The notes under the pieces: model-generated
What the model was told of the DNA's origin: nothing
What the model saw: only the letters and a program-made list of their open reading frames with translations
Database searches by the model: none
In this document: piece after piece, positions 35,367-43,934 of the stretch
How the letters are laid out: every line of letters starts with the position of its first letter
Position numbering within the stretch: position 1 is the stretch's first letter
Position numbers and translations under genes: made by a program
Assembly: GCF_001026695.1 (NCBI RefSeq)
Contig: NZ_LDNB01000002.1
Location: 669,388-733,387 of the forward strand
Length of the DNA stretch: 64,000 nt
Origin: Neobacillus vireti
GTDB lineage: Bacteria > Bacillota > Bacilli > Bacillales > Cytobacillaceae
Direction: 5' to 3'

Positions 35367-36350
35367 TTGGATGAGTCAAAATTTTATGCCTTGTGTTTAC
35401 AGGGGAATGTAACGGCTGCGTATAAGTATCTTCACTCCCAATCGAATAAAAGTAAAAAACATCAACAGTTAGCATCTAAGTATTACCAACGCTTTTTTGG
35501 TGGAAAGCCGATCTACCGGTTTAAATCGAATGATCCATGGATTAGAAAGGTGATTTTGGCATATTATCAATACTTTACTTCTGTATTAACGGGAAAGAAT
35601 GTCGACGAAGCGGAACCCCAGCTAGTTAAGTCGTTGGGAGTATTAAGTTCAGATGGGAATTTAACTGATAATCTTGATGAAATTGAAGGGAAACTTGAAG
35701 AAATTTTTGAGAAAAAGGGCTATCGCTTCTTGGGCGGCGTGACCTCTCCATTCAGAGGACCTTATATTTGGAAGACGATGGATAAAAAGGAATTTAAGGT
35801 GGAAATACCTCACCAAACACAGGATGTTACGGTTTATTTCTTGAGGGATTTCATCATGCAAAGTTGGATTCATTTTGCGACATTCGGCGAAAAATTTGCC
35901 GGAGGCTGGGCGAAAGAGGATGGATTTTATTATGTAGATGAACGGCCTAAGAAAAAAAGCGTAAATATCGAAAGCAGCGAGTTTCAAGTGAGTTATTTAA
36001 AACATGAAGCGCAGCATCTAAGTGATTATGCACGATTCCCTAATCTACCCGCAAAAGATTTGGAATACCGAGCAAAATTGGTGGAACTAATTTACGAGCC
36101 GAAATCGTTTAGATTACTAAAAAAATTTTTATATGAAGCAAAAAATGACCCGAAATTCCCGCATCCATACTCATCCTTTGTGCTAATGACTAGATTGTCT
36201 AAATTAGCTTTTGAAAAAGAAGTGATTCCAAGCCTCGATAAATGGAAGTCAGTGGATACTGTAAGGATTCGAGAATGGGCAAGGACTTTATATGACGAGC
36301 ATACAGAGGCGCTTGAAACAAGTCACAAAATTATTGATGGAATCATTTAG
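35367..36350 (+). CDS. HExxH-containing protein of unknown function
   Basis: This is a 327-residue cytoplasmic protein. The motif H213-E-A-Q-H217 (LKHEAQHLSDYARFP) is a zinc-metallopeptidase signature, with E233 or E240 placed as a possible third ligand of a gluzincin-like site. The rest is not recognised. The N-terminal 70 residues are helical and basic. The start is TTG, with GAGAGGG 7 nt upstream. Proteolytic activity is inference. Confidence 0.7.
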   Translation: MDESKFYALCLQGNVTAAYKYLHSQSNKSKKHQQLASKYYQRFFGGKPIYRFKSNDPWIRKVILAYYQYFTSVLTGKNVDEAEPQLVKSLGVLSSDGNLTDNLDEIEGKLEEIFEKKGYRFLGGVTSPFRGPYIWKTMDKKEFKVEIPHQTQDVTVYFLRDFIMQSWIHFATFGEKFAGGWAKEDGFYYVDERPKKKSVNIESSEFQVSYLKHEAQHLSDYARFPNLPAKDLEYRAKLVELIYEPKSFRLLKKFLYEAKNDPKFPHPYSSFVLMTRLSKLAFEKEVIPSLDKWKSVDTVRIREWARTLYDEHTEALETSHKIIDGII

Positions 36351-36459
36351 GGGACATTTAAGATAAGCGATCTTCGCAGATTGTCTAAAAATGTTCTCTT
36401 GAACTAATGGGCTATTAGGGCTACAGTAGAATGGTAGAACGATTAAGAAGGTGACAATC

Positions 36460-38343
36460 TTGGAAAAACGATATTTTACGATTGGCATGGCGGGACATAT
36501 TGACCATGGGAAAACCTCTTTAACAAAAGCACTCACAAATGTTGATACAGACCGTTTAAAAGAGGAAAAAGAGCGGCAAATCTCGATTGAACTCGGATTT
36601 GCGCCATTATATGAAGATGATGAAATCCAAATTTCCGTCATTGATGTTCCAGGACATGAACGCTTTATCAGGCAAATGATTGCCGGAGTGGCCGGAATTG
36701 ACCTCGTTGTGCTTGTCGTCGCCGCAGATGAAGGTGTGATGCCGCAGACTAGGGAACATCTTGATATTTTAAAATTCTTAGGTGTGAAAAATGGTTTAGT
36801 GGCGATTTCGAAAATTGACAGGGTTGACGAGGAGTTTATTGAGCTTGTCAAAGATGATATTTTTGAAGAACTAACCGGAACCGTCTTTGAGGATGCTCCA
36901 TTTGTGCTTGTCGATAGTCTATCAAATAAAGGAATCAATGAAATAAAAGAATTAATTATTCAAACTTTAAAAGACCAAGAAATGCGGGATGTTAAAGGGG
37001 CATTTCGGCTGCCAATCGACCAAGTGTTTACAGTGAAAGGCCAGGGAACGGTTGTCAGGGGAACTGTATATGAAGGTTCCGTTGAAGAAGGGCAGCCATT
37101 AAAAATCATGCCTAAAGGTCTTGAGGTAAGAGCGCGGCAGATTCAGGTTCATCATAAACCTGCGGAGAAAGCGTATGCCGGCCAGCGGACAGCGATCAAC
37201 CTTTCTAATGTTTCTAAGGAAGACTTGGAACGCGGCGCTGTCCTCGTTTCATCTGAGCATTTTATTGTTACAAAAACGTTAGATGTAGCCATACGGATGG
37301 TTGAGGACCTTGAACATTTAGTGAAGCAAAGGATGCCGATCAAGCTCCATATCGGAACAGCAGAGGTGATGGGCAGGATTGTTTTCTTTGACCGCAACGA
37401 AATTAAGGAAGAAAACGGCGAGGTTCTTTGTCAGCTCCGGCTTGAGGAGGAAATTCTCACGAAACGCGGCGACCGCTTTATTTTACGGAGGCCAAGCCCG
37501 CAAGAGACGATTGGCGGCGGCTGGGTAATCGACCCACGAGGAAATAAATATCGCTTCGGAAACGATACAATAGAGGAACTTGAAAAGAAAAAAGCAGGCA
37601 CACCGAAAGAACGAATCACGGCAGCTTTAATCGAAGCAAAGAGCCTGCCGCTCAATGAATTGATTAAGCGGACAGCATTGGATGAAGCAACCTTAATGGA
37701 ACATTTAGCTGATGCTGAATTTGTTTTATACAATGGTAAAGAACGTACGCTTCAATTGCTAATCGAGTCTTTGGAAGAGGATATCTTTGATCGTTTACAG
37801 GACTACCATCTTGCTCATTCCATGAAACCGGGTGTCAATAAAGCTGAGCTATTGCAAACGATGCAAAAAAGATTTCCAAAATCTCTGCTTGATTATGTGG
37901 TTGAAAACGGAATCGCGAATGGTATATTTAAGCGAAAAGAACAATTTGTGTCCTTGGCAGGATTTGTTCCTAATGTACCGAAAAGCTGGGCCAAGCGGAC
38001 CGAAAACATGCTTGAGGAATTGAAGAGTGACGGATTAATGGTTCGCTATTTAAAGGATTATTTTTCTGGAGCGGGCATTCCCGAGACTTTAGAGTTTGAT
38101 CTAAAGAGATTCCTAGAAGACCAAGAGCTACTCGTCCAGTTAGATGATCAGTTTGCTTATCACGGGGAAGTGTTTAACGGAGCTGTCGATAAACTCCGGA
38201 GCCAAACAGGAACAGAGTTCGAAGTTGGAGATGCGAAGGATGTACTTGGATTATCGCGAAAATACATGATTCCCTTTTTAGAGAAATTGGATGCCAAAGG
38301 ATTTACGAAACGAGTAGAGAACAAACGAGTTTGGAAATTGTAA
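36460..38343 (+). CDS. selB: Selenocysteine-specific translation elongation factor SelB
   Basis: This 627-residue translational GTPase delivers Sec-tRNA(Sec) to UGA codons on selenoprotein mRNAs with a SECIS. The G1 motif GHIDHGKTS, DVPGHERF (G3) and SKID (G4) lie in the first 135 residues. EF-Tu-like beta domains II-III follow, then the SelB-type winged-helix domains (about 375-627) that bind SECIS RNA. TTG 36460 has AGAAGG upstream; GTG 36451 abuts that site. No selA, selC tRNA or selD was found in the window, unlike the usual selA-selB pairing. Confidence 0.88.
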   Translation: MEKRYFTIGMAGHIDHGKTSLTKALTNVDTDRLKEEKERQISIELGFAPLYEDDEIQISVIDVPGHERFIRQMIAGVAGIDLVVLVVAADEGVMPQTREHLDILKFLGVKNGLVAISKIDRVDEEFIELVKDDIFEELTGTVFEDAPFVLVDSLSNKGINEIKELIIQTLKDQEMRDVKGAFRLPIDQVFTVKGQGTVVRGTVYEGSVEEGQPLKIMPKGLEVRARQIQVHHKPAEKAYAGQRTAINLSNVSKEDLERGAVLVSSEHFIVTKTLDVAIRMVEDLEHLVKQRMPIKLHIGTAEVMGRIVFFDRNEIKEENGEVLCQLRLEEEILTKRGDRFILRRPSPQETIGGGWVIDPRGNKYRFGNDTIEELEKKKAGTPKERITAALIEAKSLPLNELIKRTALDEATLMEHLADAEFVLYNGKERTLQLLIESLEEDIFDRLQDYHLAHSMKPGVNKAELLQTMQKRFPKSLLDYVVENGIANGIFKRKEQFVSLAGFVPNVPKSWAKRTENMLEELKSDGLMVRYLKDYFSGAGIPETLEFDLKRFLEDQELLVQLDDQFAYHGEVFNGAVDKLRSQTGTEFEVGDAKDVLGLSRKYMIPFLEKLDAKGFTKRVENKRVWKL

Positions 38344-38385
38344 AAAAAGCCTCGCTCCTATAATAACGGAGTGAAGGCTTTTTTC
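38344..38385. terminator. Bidirectional terminator between selB and terD-like gene
   Basis: AAGCCTCGCTCC pairs with GGAGTGAAGGCTT with mismatches, flanked by A-run and T-run, between convergent genes. Confidence 0.8.
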
Positions 38386-39903
38386 TTATGATAGAAACTC
38401 ACCAGGGTTCAGTCCAAGTTCGTGGCAAATGTCTGCTACCATTTGCTTTTCATTGTTGTCAAAGTTTCCATCGGCATAGCCGATTGCAATGCAATAGCGG
38501 GCAACCAGCCGGGCAATCTCTGGCTTTGTTCTAATCTTTCCAAGGGCACGAAATGCTTCGGCACGTCCCATCATCCGGTCATTCTCAATCCTCGCGACGA
38601 ACAGATTAAACTTTTGAATGACTTTATTGGTATCAAAAACGCGTAACTCCTCACTTTGATGTACAAATTCCATCATTTTTTGCCGTTCGGAAGCGTCTAA
38701 GTAACCATCCGCCATTGCCACTAGGGCACAGCCCGCAACGACTGCCTCGAGAACGTCCTGGCTTTTGTATCGATTGAACACATCTTGTGCCTTCCGTTTT
38801 TGATTGTTTGCCCATTCCGCATAATCGGTTTGCGAAGGTGACCACGTGCTTCCGCAGCTGTTACAGGTAAACTTAAGCTGGTTTTGCCCGATAAAACCGC
38901 CAAGCAGCCCGACAGGTCCGAGAATTAATCCGCCAATGGCCGCTTTGCCAAGGCCGAATCCTTTTTTCCCCGTTCTTACGTTCGAGGAATGACAGCGCGG
39001 GCAAATTATGTCGTCGCCGCTATAGGTGTTACGTGAGCCTGTAGTGGTTGGATATGCCGACTGCCCGGGATACCCATAAGCCGGCTGCTGATATGAATTT
39101 TGAACAGGCTGGTTTTGCTGGTAAGGGCTTTGGTTGTTTTGATTTTGCTGATAGGGATTATAGCTATTTTGATTTTGCTGATATGGGTTAAGATTGTTTT
39201 GCTGCTGCTGATAAGAATGATTAGGTTGCTGGTACGGGTTACTTGGTTGATAGGCATTAGTATTCCTTTGACTCTGCTGGTAATTTGGCTGCTGGAATGG
39301 CGGCGCTGCCGGTGTGTTCACTGGCGGGTCGTCTACTGTAACGCCAAAGTTGCGGCAAAGTGCGGCTAACCCGCCTTGAAAGCCACTGGCAATCGCATTA
39401 AATTTCCATTCTCCGTTATGACGGTAAACTTCCGCAGCAACAATTGCTGTTTCAACTGTAAAATCTCTTCCCAGGTTAAATCTTAATAATTCTTCATTGG
39501 TTACATCGTTAAAAATACGCACGTAGGAATCAGCGACTTGTCCGAAATTTTGCCGTTTCACCTGTGCATCGTGAATCGTAATGGTAAAGGCAATCCGATG
39601 GATGTGAGCTGGGACTTTGTCTAAATCAATTCTAATCTGTTCATCATCCCGGACGCCCGAACCAATCCGATTGTCGCCGCTATAAATAATCGAGCCATTT
39701 CCACCTGAAGGATTATTATAGAAGACAAAATCCTGGTCGCTTTGTACCATTCCAGTTTGGCCTAATAAAAAGGCCGAAGCGTCCAAATCAAAATTAGAAC
39801 CTAAATGACTAACATTCCAGCCCAGCCCGACACCAACATTTTTCAGGCCAGGGTGAGATTTTGTTAAATCAACTTTTTGCCCCTTGCTAAGCGAAACACC
39901 CAC
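38386..39903 (-). CDS. TerD - Q/N/Y-rich linker - zinc ribbon - TerB fusion
   Basis: This is a 505-residue multidomain protein. Residues 1-190 are a TerD domain with the calcium-binding motifs DLDASAFLL and GDNRIGSG. Residues about 200-290 are a low-complexity linker with repeats of PYQQNQN. Residues about 300-355 form a zinc ribbon (CPRCHSS...CNSCGS) with a Gly-rich hydrophobic insert that may enter the membrane. Residues about 375-500 are a TerB-like helical domain (VAGCALVAMADGYLDASERQKMMEFV). Ter proteins act in tellurite, phage and envelope stress responses. GTG 39903 has AAGGAG upstream. Confidence 0.85.
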   Translation of the reverse strand: MGVSLSKGQKVDLTKSHPGLKNVGVGLGWNVSHLGSNFDLDASAFLLGQTGMVQSDQDFVFYNNPSGGNGSIIYSGDNRIGSGVRDDEQIRIDLDKVPAHIHRIAFTITIHDAQVKRQNFGQVADSYVRIFNDVTNEELLRFNLGRDFTVETAIVAAEVYRHNGEWKFNAIASGFQGGLAALCRNFGVTVDDPPVNTPAAPPFQQPNYQQSQRNTNAYQPSNPYQQPNHSYQQQQNNLNPYQQNQNSYNPYQQNQNNQSPYQQNQPVQNSYQQPAYGYPGQSAYPTTTGSRNTYSGDDIICPRCHSSNVRTGKKGFGLGKAAIGGLILGPVGLLGGFIGQNQLKFTCNSCGSTWSPSQTDYAEWANNQKRKAQDVFNRYKSQDVLEAVVAGCALVAMADGYLDASERQKMMEFVHQSEELRVFDTNKVIQKFNLFVARIENDRMMGRAEAFRALGKIRTKPEIARLVARYCIAIGYADGNFDNNEKQMVADICHELGLNPGEFLS

Positions 39904-39979
39904 AAATTTCCACTCCTTATCGAATATTGTTCATATGTACATTATAATTCTAATTTTTGAAAAAGAGAAAAACTTCTTA

Positions 39980-39994
39980 CCGAATGACATTCGG
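39980..39994. promoter_or_regulatory. Perfect 15-bp palindrome in divergent region
   Basis: CCGAATG-A-CATTCGG has 7-bp perfect arms and lies between the divergent terD-like gene and dppA. It could be an operator for either side; the binder is unknown. The rest of 39904-40109 shows no gene. Confidence 0.4.
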
Positions 39995-40109
39995 AGAGTC
40001 CAATTTCATACTATAAATATACGGGAATGAAGGCGAGAAGTTTCAAAAAATTACCTAAAAATAAAACGTAGGACCATTATCCCGCTTAACATAGAATTTT
40101 AGAAATAGT

Positions 40110-40138
40110 TTGAATAAAACGAAATGTTATTTTATAAT
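40110..40138 (+). promoter_or_regulatory. dppA operon promoter
   Basis: TTGAAT (40110-40115), 17-nt spacer, perfect TATAAT (40133-40138). Just upstream, AATTTTAGAAATAG (40095-40108) partially resembles the CodY box. CodY represses the dpp operon in B. subtilis; here this is only a suggestion. Confidence 0.7.
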
Positions 40139-40179
40139 AGTAAGATAAATTGAAATAAATAGGAGAAAGGAAATTGTCT

Positions 40180-41004
40180 ATGAAACTATATATTTCTGTT
40201 GACATGGAAGGAATAACGGGTCTGGTTGATCATACCCACGTTGATTCCAATAAACTTAATTATGAACGAAGCAGGATCATCATGACAGATGAGGCTAATC
40301 ATGTAATCACTGCCGCTTTTGATGAAGGCTGTGAGGAAGTCGTTGTGAATGATAGCCACTCGAAAATGAACAACCTGTTAATTGAAAGGCTTCACGCGGA
40401 TACACAGCTAATCACTGGTGATGTAAAACCATTTTCAATGGTTCAAGGGTTAGATGGATCTTATGCGGGTGCTATGTTTGTTGGTTACCATGCCCGTGCA
40501 TCCTTACCGGGGGTTATGTCCCATTCGATGATTTATGGTGTCCGCAATATGTACATAAATGATGTTGCCGTTGGTGAGTTAGGATTTAATGCTTTTGTCG
40601 CGGGTTATTATGATGTCCCTGTGTTTATGGTCGCCGGGGATGATCGGGCGGCAAGCGAGGCGGAACAGCTCATTCCAAATATTACGACGGCGATTGTGAA
40701 AGAAACCATCTCGCGGTCTGCGGCAAAATCATTAACTCCAGTAAAAGCCGGACAGCTCCTCCGCGAAAAAACGGCCCTTGCGATAAAAAATAACGGAAAA
40801 GTGAAACCGCTTACTCCTCCAGACCGTCCATTATTAGGAATAGAGTTTGCCAATTACGGACAAGCGGAGTGGGCAAATTTAATGCCGGGAACAGAGATGA
40901 TCCCTGGAACAACAACGGTCCGTTTTCAAGCAAAAAACATTTTGGAAGCGTACCAGGCCATGCTCGTAATGACTGAATTAGCGATGAGAACAACATTCTG
41001 TTAG
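40180..41004 (+). CDS. dppA: D-aminopeptidase DppA (M55 family)
   Basis: This 274-residue metallo-aminopeptidase of family M55 releases D-amino acids, such as D-Ala, from short peptides. The sequence opens with the conserved SVDMEGITGL, and then has NDSHSKMNN near 61-69, GYHARA near 105-110 and the GELGFNAF motif near 132. The length matches B. subtilis DppA. The ATG at 40180 follows an AGGAGAAAGGA region; an in-frame TTG at 40174 is an alternative. It is the first gene of the dpp-ykf operon, behind a clear promoter. Confidence 0.9.
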   Translation: MKLYISVDMEGITGLVDHTHVDSNKLNYERSRIIMTDEANHVITAAFDEGCEEVVVNDSHSKMNNLLIERLHADTQLITGDVKPFSMVQGLDGSYAGAMFVGYHARASLPGVMSHSMIYGVRNMYINDVAVGELGFNAFVAGYYDVPVFMVAGDDRAASEAEQLIPNITTAIVKETISRSAAKSLTPVKAGQLLREKTALAIKNNGKVKPLTPPDRPLLGIEFANYGQAEWANLMPGTEMIPGTTTVRFQAKNILEAYQAMLVMTELAMRTTFC

Positions 41005-41017
41005 GAAGTGGTCACGC

Positions 41018-41950
41018 ATGAAAGCTTACTTTTTTAAACGAATAATTGCCATGATCATCACCTTATGGCTCATCATTACCGGGACATTTTTCTTAATGCA
41101 TTCGGTACCGGGCTCACCTTTTAATGAGGAGAGGACGACAAATGAGGCGATCCAAAAAAATCTTGAATCCTATTATCAGCTCGATAAACCATTAATCGTT
41201 CAATACGGAAATTATTTAAAGGCATTGGTCAAGTTGGATCTCGGACCTTCGATTAAAAAATCATCCCAGACAGTTAATGACATGCTGGGAAGAGGATTTC
41301 CGGTTTCGTTTGAACTAGGGATGTATACGCTGATTGTTGCGCTTATTTCGGGGCTTATTCTAGGTGTGGTCGCCGCACTAAGACATAACGGAATCATTGA
41401 TTATCTGGCGATGAGTATTGCCGTCCTCGGGATTTCGATTCCGAACTTTGTTATGGCAACCGTGTTAATTCAACAGTTGGCTGTTAATCTGCCGATCTTC
41501 CCAGTAGCAACCTGGTCCAGCCCCAAACATATGGTATTGCCGATCTTGGCATTGGCGACAGGACCAATGGCAATTATTGCCCGCTTAACGCGAACAAGTA
41601 TGCTTGAGGTTTTAACCCAAGACTACATAAAGACGGCAAAAGCGAAAGGACTATCACCGGTCAAAATTGTCTTTAAGCATGCGCTTCGAAATGCTCTTTT
41701 ACCGGTCGTAACGGTACTTGGTTCATTAGCTGCAAGTATCTTAACCGGGACATTTGTAATTGAAAAAATATTTGCTATCCCTGGGATGGGAAAATATTTT
41801 GTGGATAGCATTAATAATCGTGATTATCCAGTCATCATGGGAACAACCGTCTTTTATAGTGCGATTTTGATCTTTATGCTTTTATTAGTTGATATTGCAT
41901 ACGGAGTATTAGACCCTCGGATTAAGCTCCATAAAAAGGAGGCGAAATAA
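41018..41950 (+). CDS. dppB: Dipeptide ABC transporter permease DppB
   Basis: This 310-residue membrane protein has six TMs. It starts with KAYFFKRIIAMIITLWLIITGTFFLMH and contains the coupling loop TARAKG-like KTAKAKGLSPVKIVFKHALRN near 210-230, as in OppB/DppB. It forms the translocation channel together with DppC. TAATG overlap with dppC shows tight coupling. Confidence 0.92.
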   Translation: MKAYFFKRIIAMIITLWLIITGTFFLMHSVPGSPFNEERTTNEAIQKNLESYYQLDKPLIVQYGNYLKALVKLDLGPSIKKSSQTVNDMLGRGFPVSFELGMYTLIVALISGLILGVVAALRHNGIIDYLAMSIAVLGISIPNFVMATVLIQQLAVNLPIFPVATWSSPKHMVLPILALATGPMAIIARLTRTSMLEVLTQDYIKTAKAKGLSPVKIVFKHALRNALLPVVTVLGSLAASILTGTFVIEKIFAIPGMGKYFVDSINNRDYPVIMGTTVFYSAILIFMLLLVDIAYGVLDPRIKLHKKEAK

Positions 41951-42903
41951 TGGAACTGCGTAAACAGGAAGCACAAAATATTTCGCCAGATGTCCCAAAT
42001 GAATGGTTCGTTCCAAAGGTTCGAAACAAAGAAGAAGCTGAAGCTGTCGTCAGGCCTAGTCTTTCGTACTGGCAGGATTCGTGGCACAGGCTTTTAAAAA
42101 ACAAATTGGCAATGGCAGGTCTCATCTTCTTAATCCTTTTGGCGTTATTGGCTATTTTCGGTCCGATCTTTTCAACTCATTCGGTTGAGACACAAAAACT
42201 AGCAGAGCAAAATTTACCGCCATCAAGCAAGTATTGGTTTGGAACAGATGATCTCGGTCGCGATGTATTTATCCGCACCTGTTATGGAGCCCGTATCTCT
42301 TTATTTGTCGGCTTAATGGCTGCGCTGATTGATTTTATTATTGGTGTGGTATATGGCGGACTTTCCGGCTATAAAGGCGGCCGGACTGATAACCTAATGA
42401 TGAGGATTATTGAGATATTATATGGACTGCCCTATTTACTTGTCGTCATTCTCGTTATGGTTGTCATTGGCCCAGGGCTAACGACTATTATTCTAGCACT
42501 CTCGATTACGGGATGGGTCGGGATGGCGCGGATTGTCCGCGGACAGGTCCTGCAAATTAAAAACTATGAATTTGTGCTCGCATCGAAAACATTTGGGACG
42601 AAAACAGCACGGATCATTCGGAAAAATCTGCTGCCAAACACGATGGGACCAATTATTGTCCAAATGACGCTGACGATTCCATCTGCTATTTTTGCTGAAG
42701 CGTTTTTGAGCTTCATTGGACTTGGTATTCAAGCTCCGCATGCCAGCTGGGGTGTAATGGCAAATGATGGCTTGTCTACGATTCTATCAGGATATTGGTG
42801 GCGATTGTTCTTCCCAACGATGTTTATATCATTAACAATGTTTGCATTTAATGTGTTGGGTGATGGGCTTCAGGACGCCTTAGATCCTAAGCTAAGGAGG
42901 TAA
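41950..42903 (+). CDS. dppC: Dipeptide ABC transporter permease DppC
   Basis: This 317-residue permease has a cytoplasmic N-terminal tail of about 50 residues, then six TMs. YWFGTDDLGRDVFIRTCYGAR near 95-115 is the signature of the OppC subfamily. The coupling loop is LASKTFGTKTARIIRKNLLPN near 215. The start overlaps the dppB stop by one base. Confidence 0.92.
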   Translation: MELRKQEAQNISPDVPNEWFVPKVRNKEEAEAVVRPSLSYWQDSWHRLLKNKLAMAGLIFLILLALLAIFGPIFSTHSVETQKLAEQNLPPSSKYWFGTDDLGRDVFIRTCYGARISLFVGLMAALIDFIIGVVYGGLSGYKGGRTDNLMMRIIEILYGLPYLLVVILVMVVIGPGLTTIILALSITGWVGMARIVRGQVLQIKNYEFVLASKTFGTKTARIIRKNLLPNTMGPIIVQMTLTIPSAIFAEAFLSFIGLGIQAPHASWGVMANDGLSTILSGYWWRLFFPTMFISLTMFAFNVLGDGLQDALDPKLRR

Positions 42904-42907
42904 CAGC

Positions 42908-43906
42908 ATGGAAAAAGTTCTTCAAGTAAATGACCTTCACGTTTCCTTTTCAACTTACGGCGGTGAAGTGAAAGCTGTTCGTGGAGTCAGTTTTGACCTC
43001 CATAAAGGGGAAACATTAGCAATTGTCGGGGAATCCGGCTGTGGAAAAAGTGTCACCTCACAAAGCATTATGAGACTTATTCCAGAACCGCCGGGTAAAA
43101 TTAGCGGCGGGGAAATTATTTTTAAAAATATCGATTTAATCAAATTGAAAGAACCGGAGCTGCAGAAAATTCGCGGCGCCAACATTTCGATGATCTTCCA
43201 GGACCCAATGACGGCACTCAATCCGACGATTACCATTGGCGAGCAAATTATGGAAGGAATTATCCAGCATGAGAAACTATCGAGGGCTCAGGCGAAAAGA
43301 GTAGCGGTTGAAATGCTGACGCTTGTTGGTATTCCGAACCCGGAATTACGGCTAAAGCAGTATCCCCATCAGTTTAGCGGCGGAATGCGCCAGCGGATTG
43401 TGATTGCGATGGCGCTAGTGTGCCGGCCAGATGTATTAATTGCCGATGAACCGACAACTGCTCTTGATGTCACGATTCAAGCGCAAATTTTAGAGCTGTT
43501 TCGTGATATTCAAAAGAAGACAGGGGTTTCGATTATCTTAATCACTCATGATTTGGGCGTGGTCGCGCAAGTGGCTGACAGGATTGCTGTCATGTATGCG
43601 GGCAGAATTGTTGAATTAGGAACAAGGCGGGAGATTTTTTATCAACCGCAACATCCATATACAAAGGGGCTGCTTCAGTCAGTTCCGCGCTTAGATGCGG
43701 AAAAGGCAGAGCTTGTTCCCATCCCAGGGACACCACCTGATTTATTTTCACCTCCTGTAGGATGTGCATTTGCGGCACGCTGTCCTTATGCAATGGAGGT
43801 TTGTGAGAGGGTTTATCCGATTGAAACGCATATAAGCCAGCAGCACCAGGTAGATTGTTGGCTGCAGGACGAACGGGCAAAGAAATTGGTTTCAAGCTTT
43901 AAATAA
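42908..43906 (+). CDS. dppD: Dipeptide ABC transporter ATP-binding protein DppD
   Basis: This 332-residue ATPase has Walker A GESGCGKS near 40, a Q-loop, the ABC signature FSGGMRQR near 157 and Walker B VLIADEPT near 177. The C-terminal oligopeptide-transporter domain contains the Cys cluster [14 protein letters not shown] (about 288-301), which in related ATPases binds an iron-sulfur cluster. AGGAGG precedes the start. It pairs with the second ATPase at 48593 in one transporter. Confidence 0.92.
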   Translation: MEKVLQVNDLHVSFSTYGGEVKAVRGVSFDLHKGETLAIVGESGCGKSVTSQSIMRLIPEPPGKISGGEIIFKNIDLIKLKEPELQKIRGANISMIFQDPMTALNPTITIGEQIMEGIIQHEKLSRAQAKRVAVEMLTLVGIPNPELRLKQYPHQFSGGMRQRIVIAMALVCRPDVLIADEPTTALDVTIQAQILELFRDIQKKTGVSIILITHDLGVVAQVADRIAVMYAGRIVELGTRREIFYQPQHPYTKGLLQSVPRLDAEKAELVPIPGTPPDLFSPPVGCAFAARCPYAMEVCERVYPIETHISQQHQVDCWLQDERAKKLVSSFK

Positions 43907-43934
43907 CATAATAAATTGAACGAGGGGGAATACG

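Noticed and set aside
36351..36459. Possible tRNA-Sec upstream of selB
   Set aside because: No T-arm GGTTCGA-like motif, acceptor pairing or CCA end was found in this gap.
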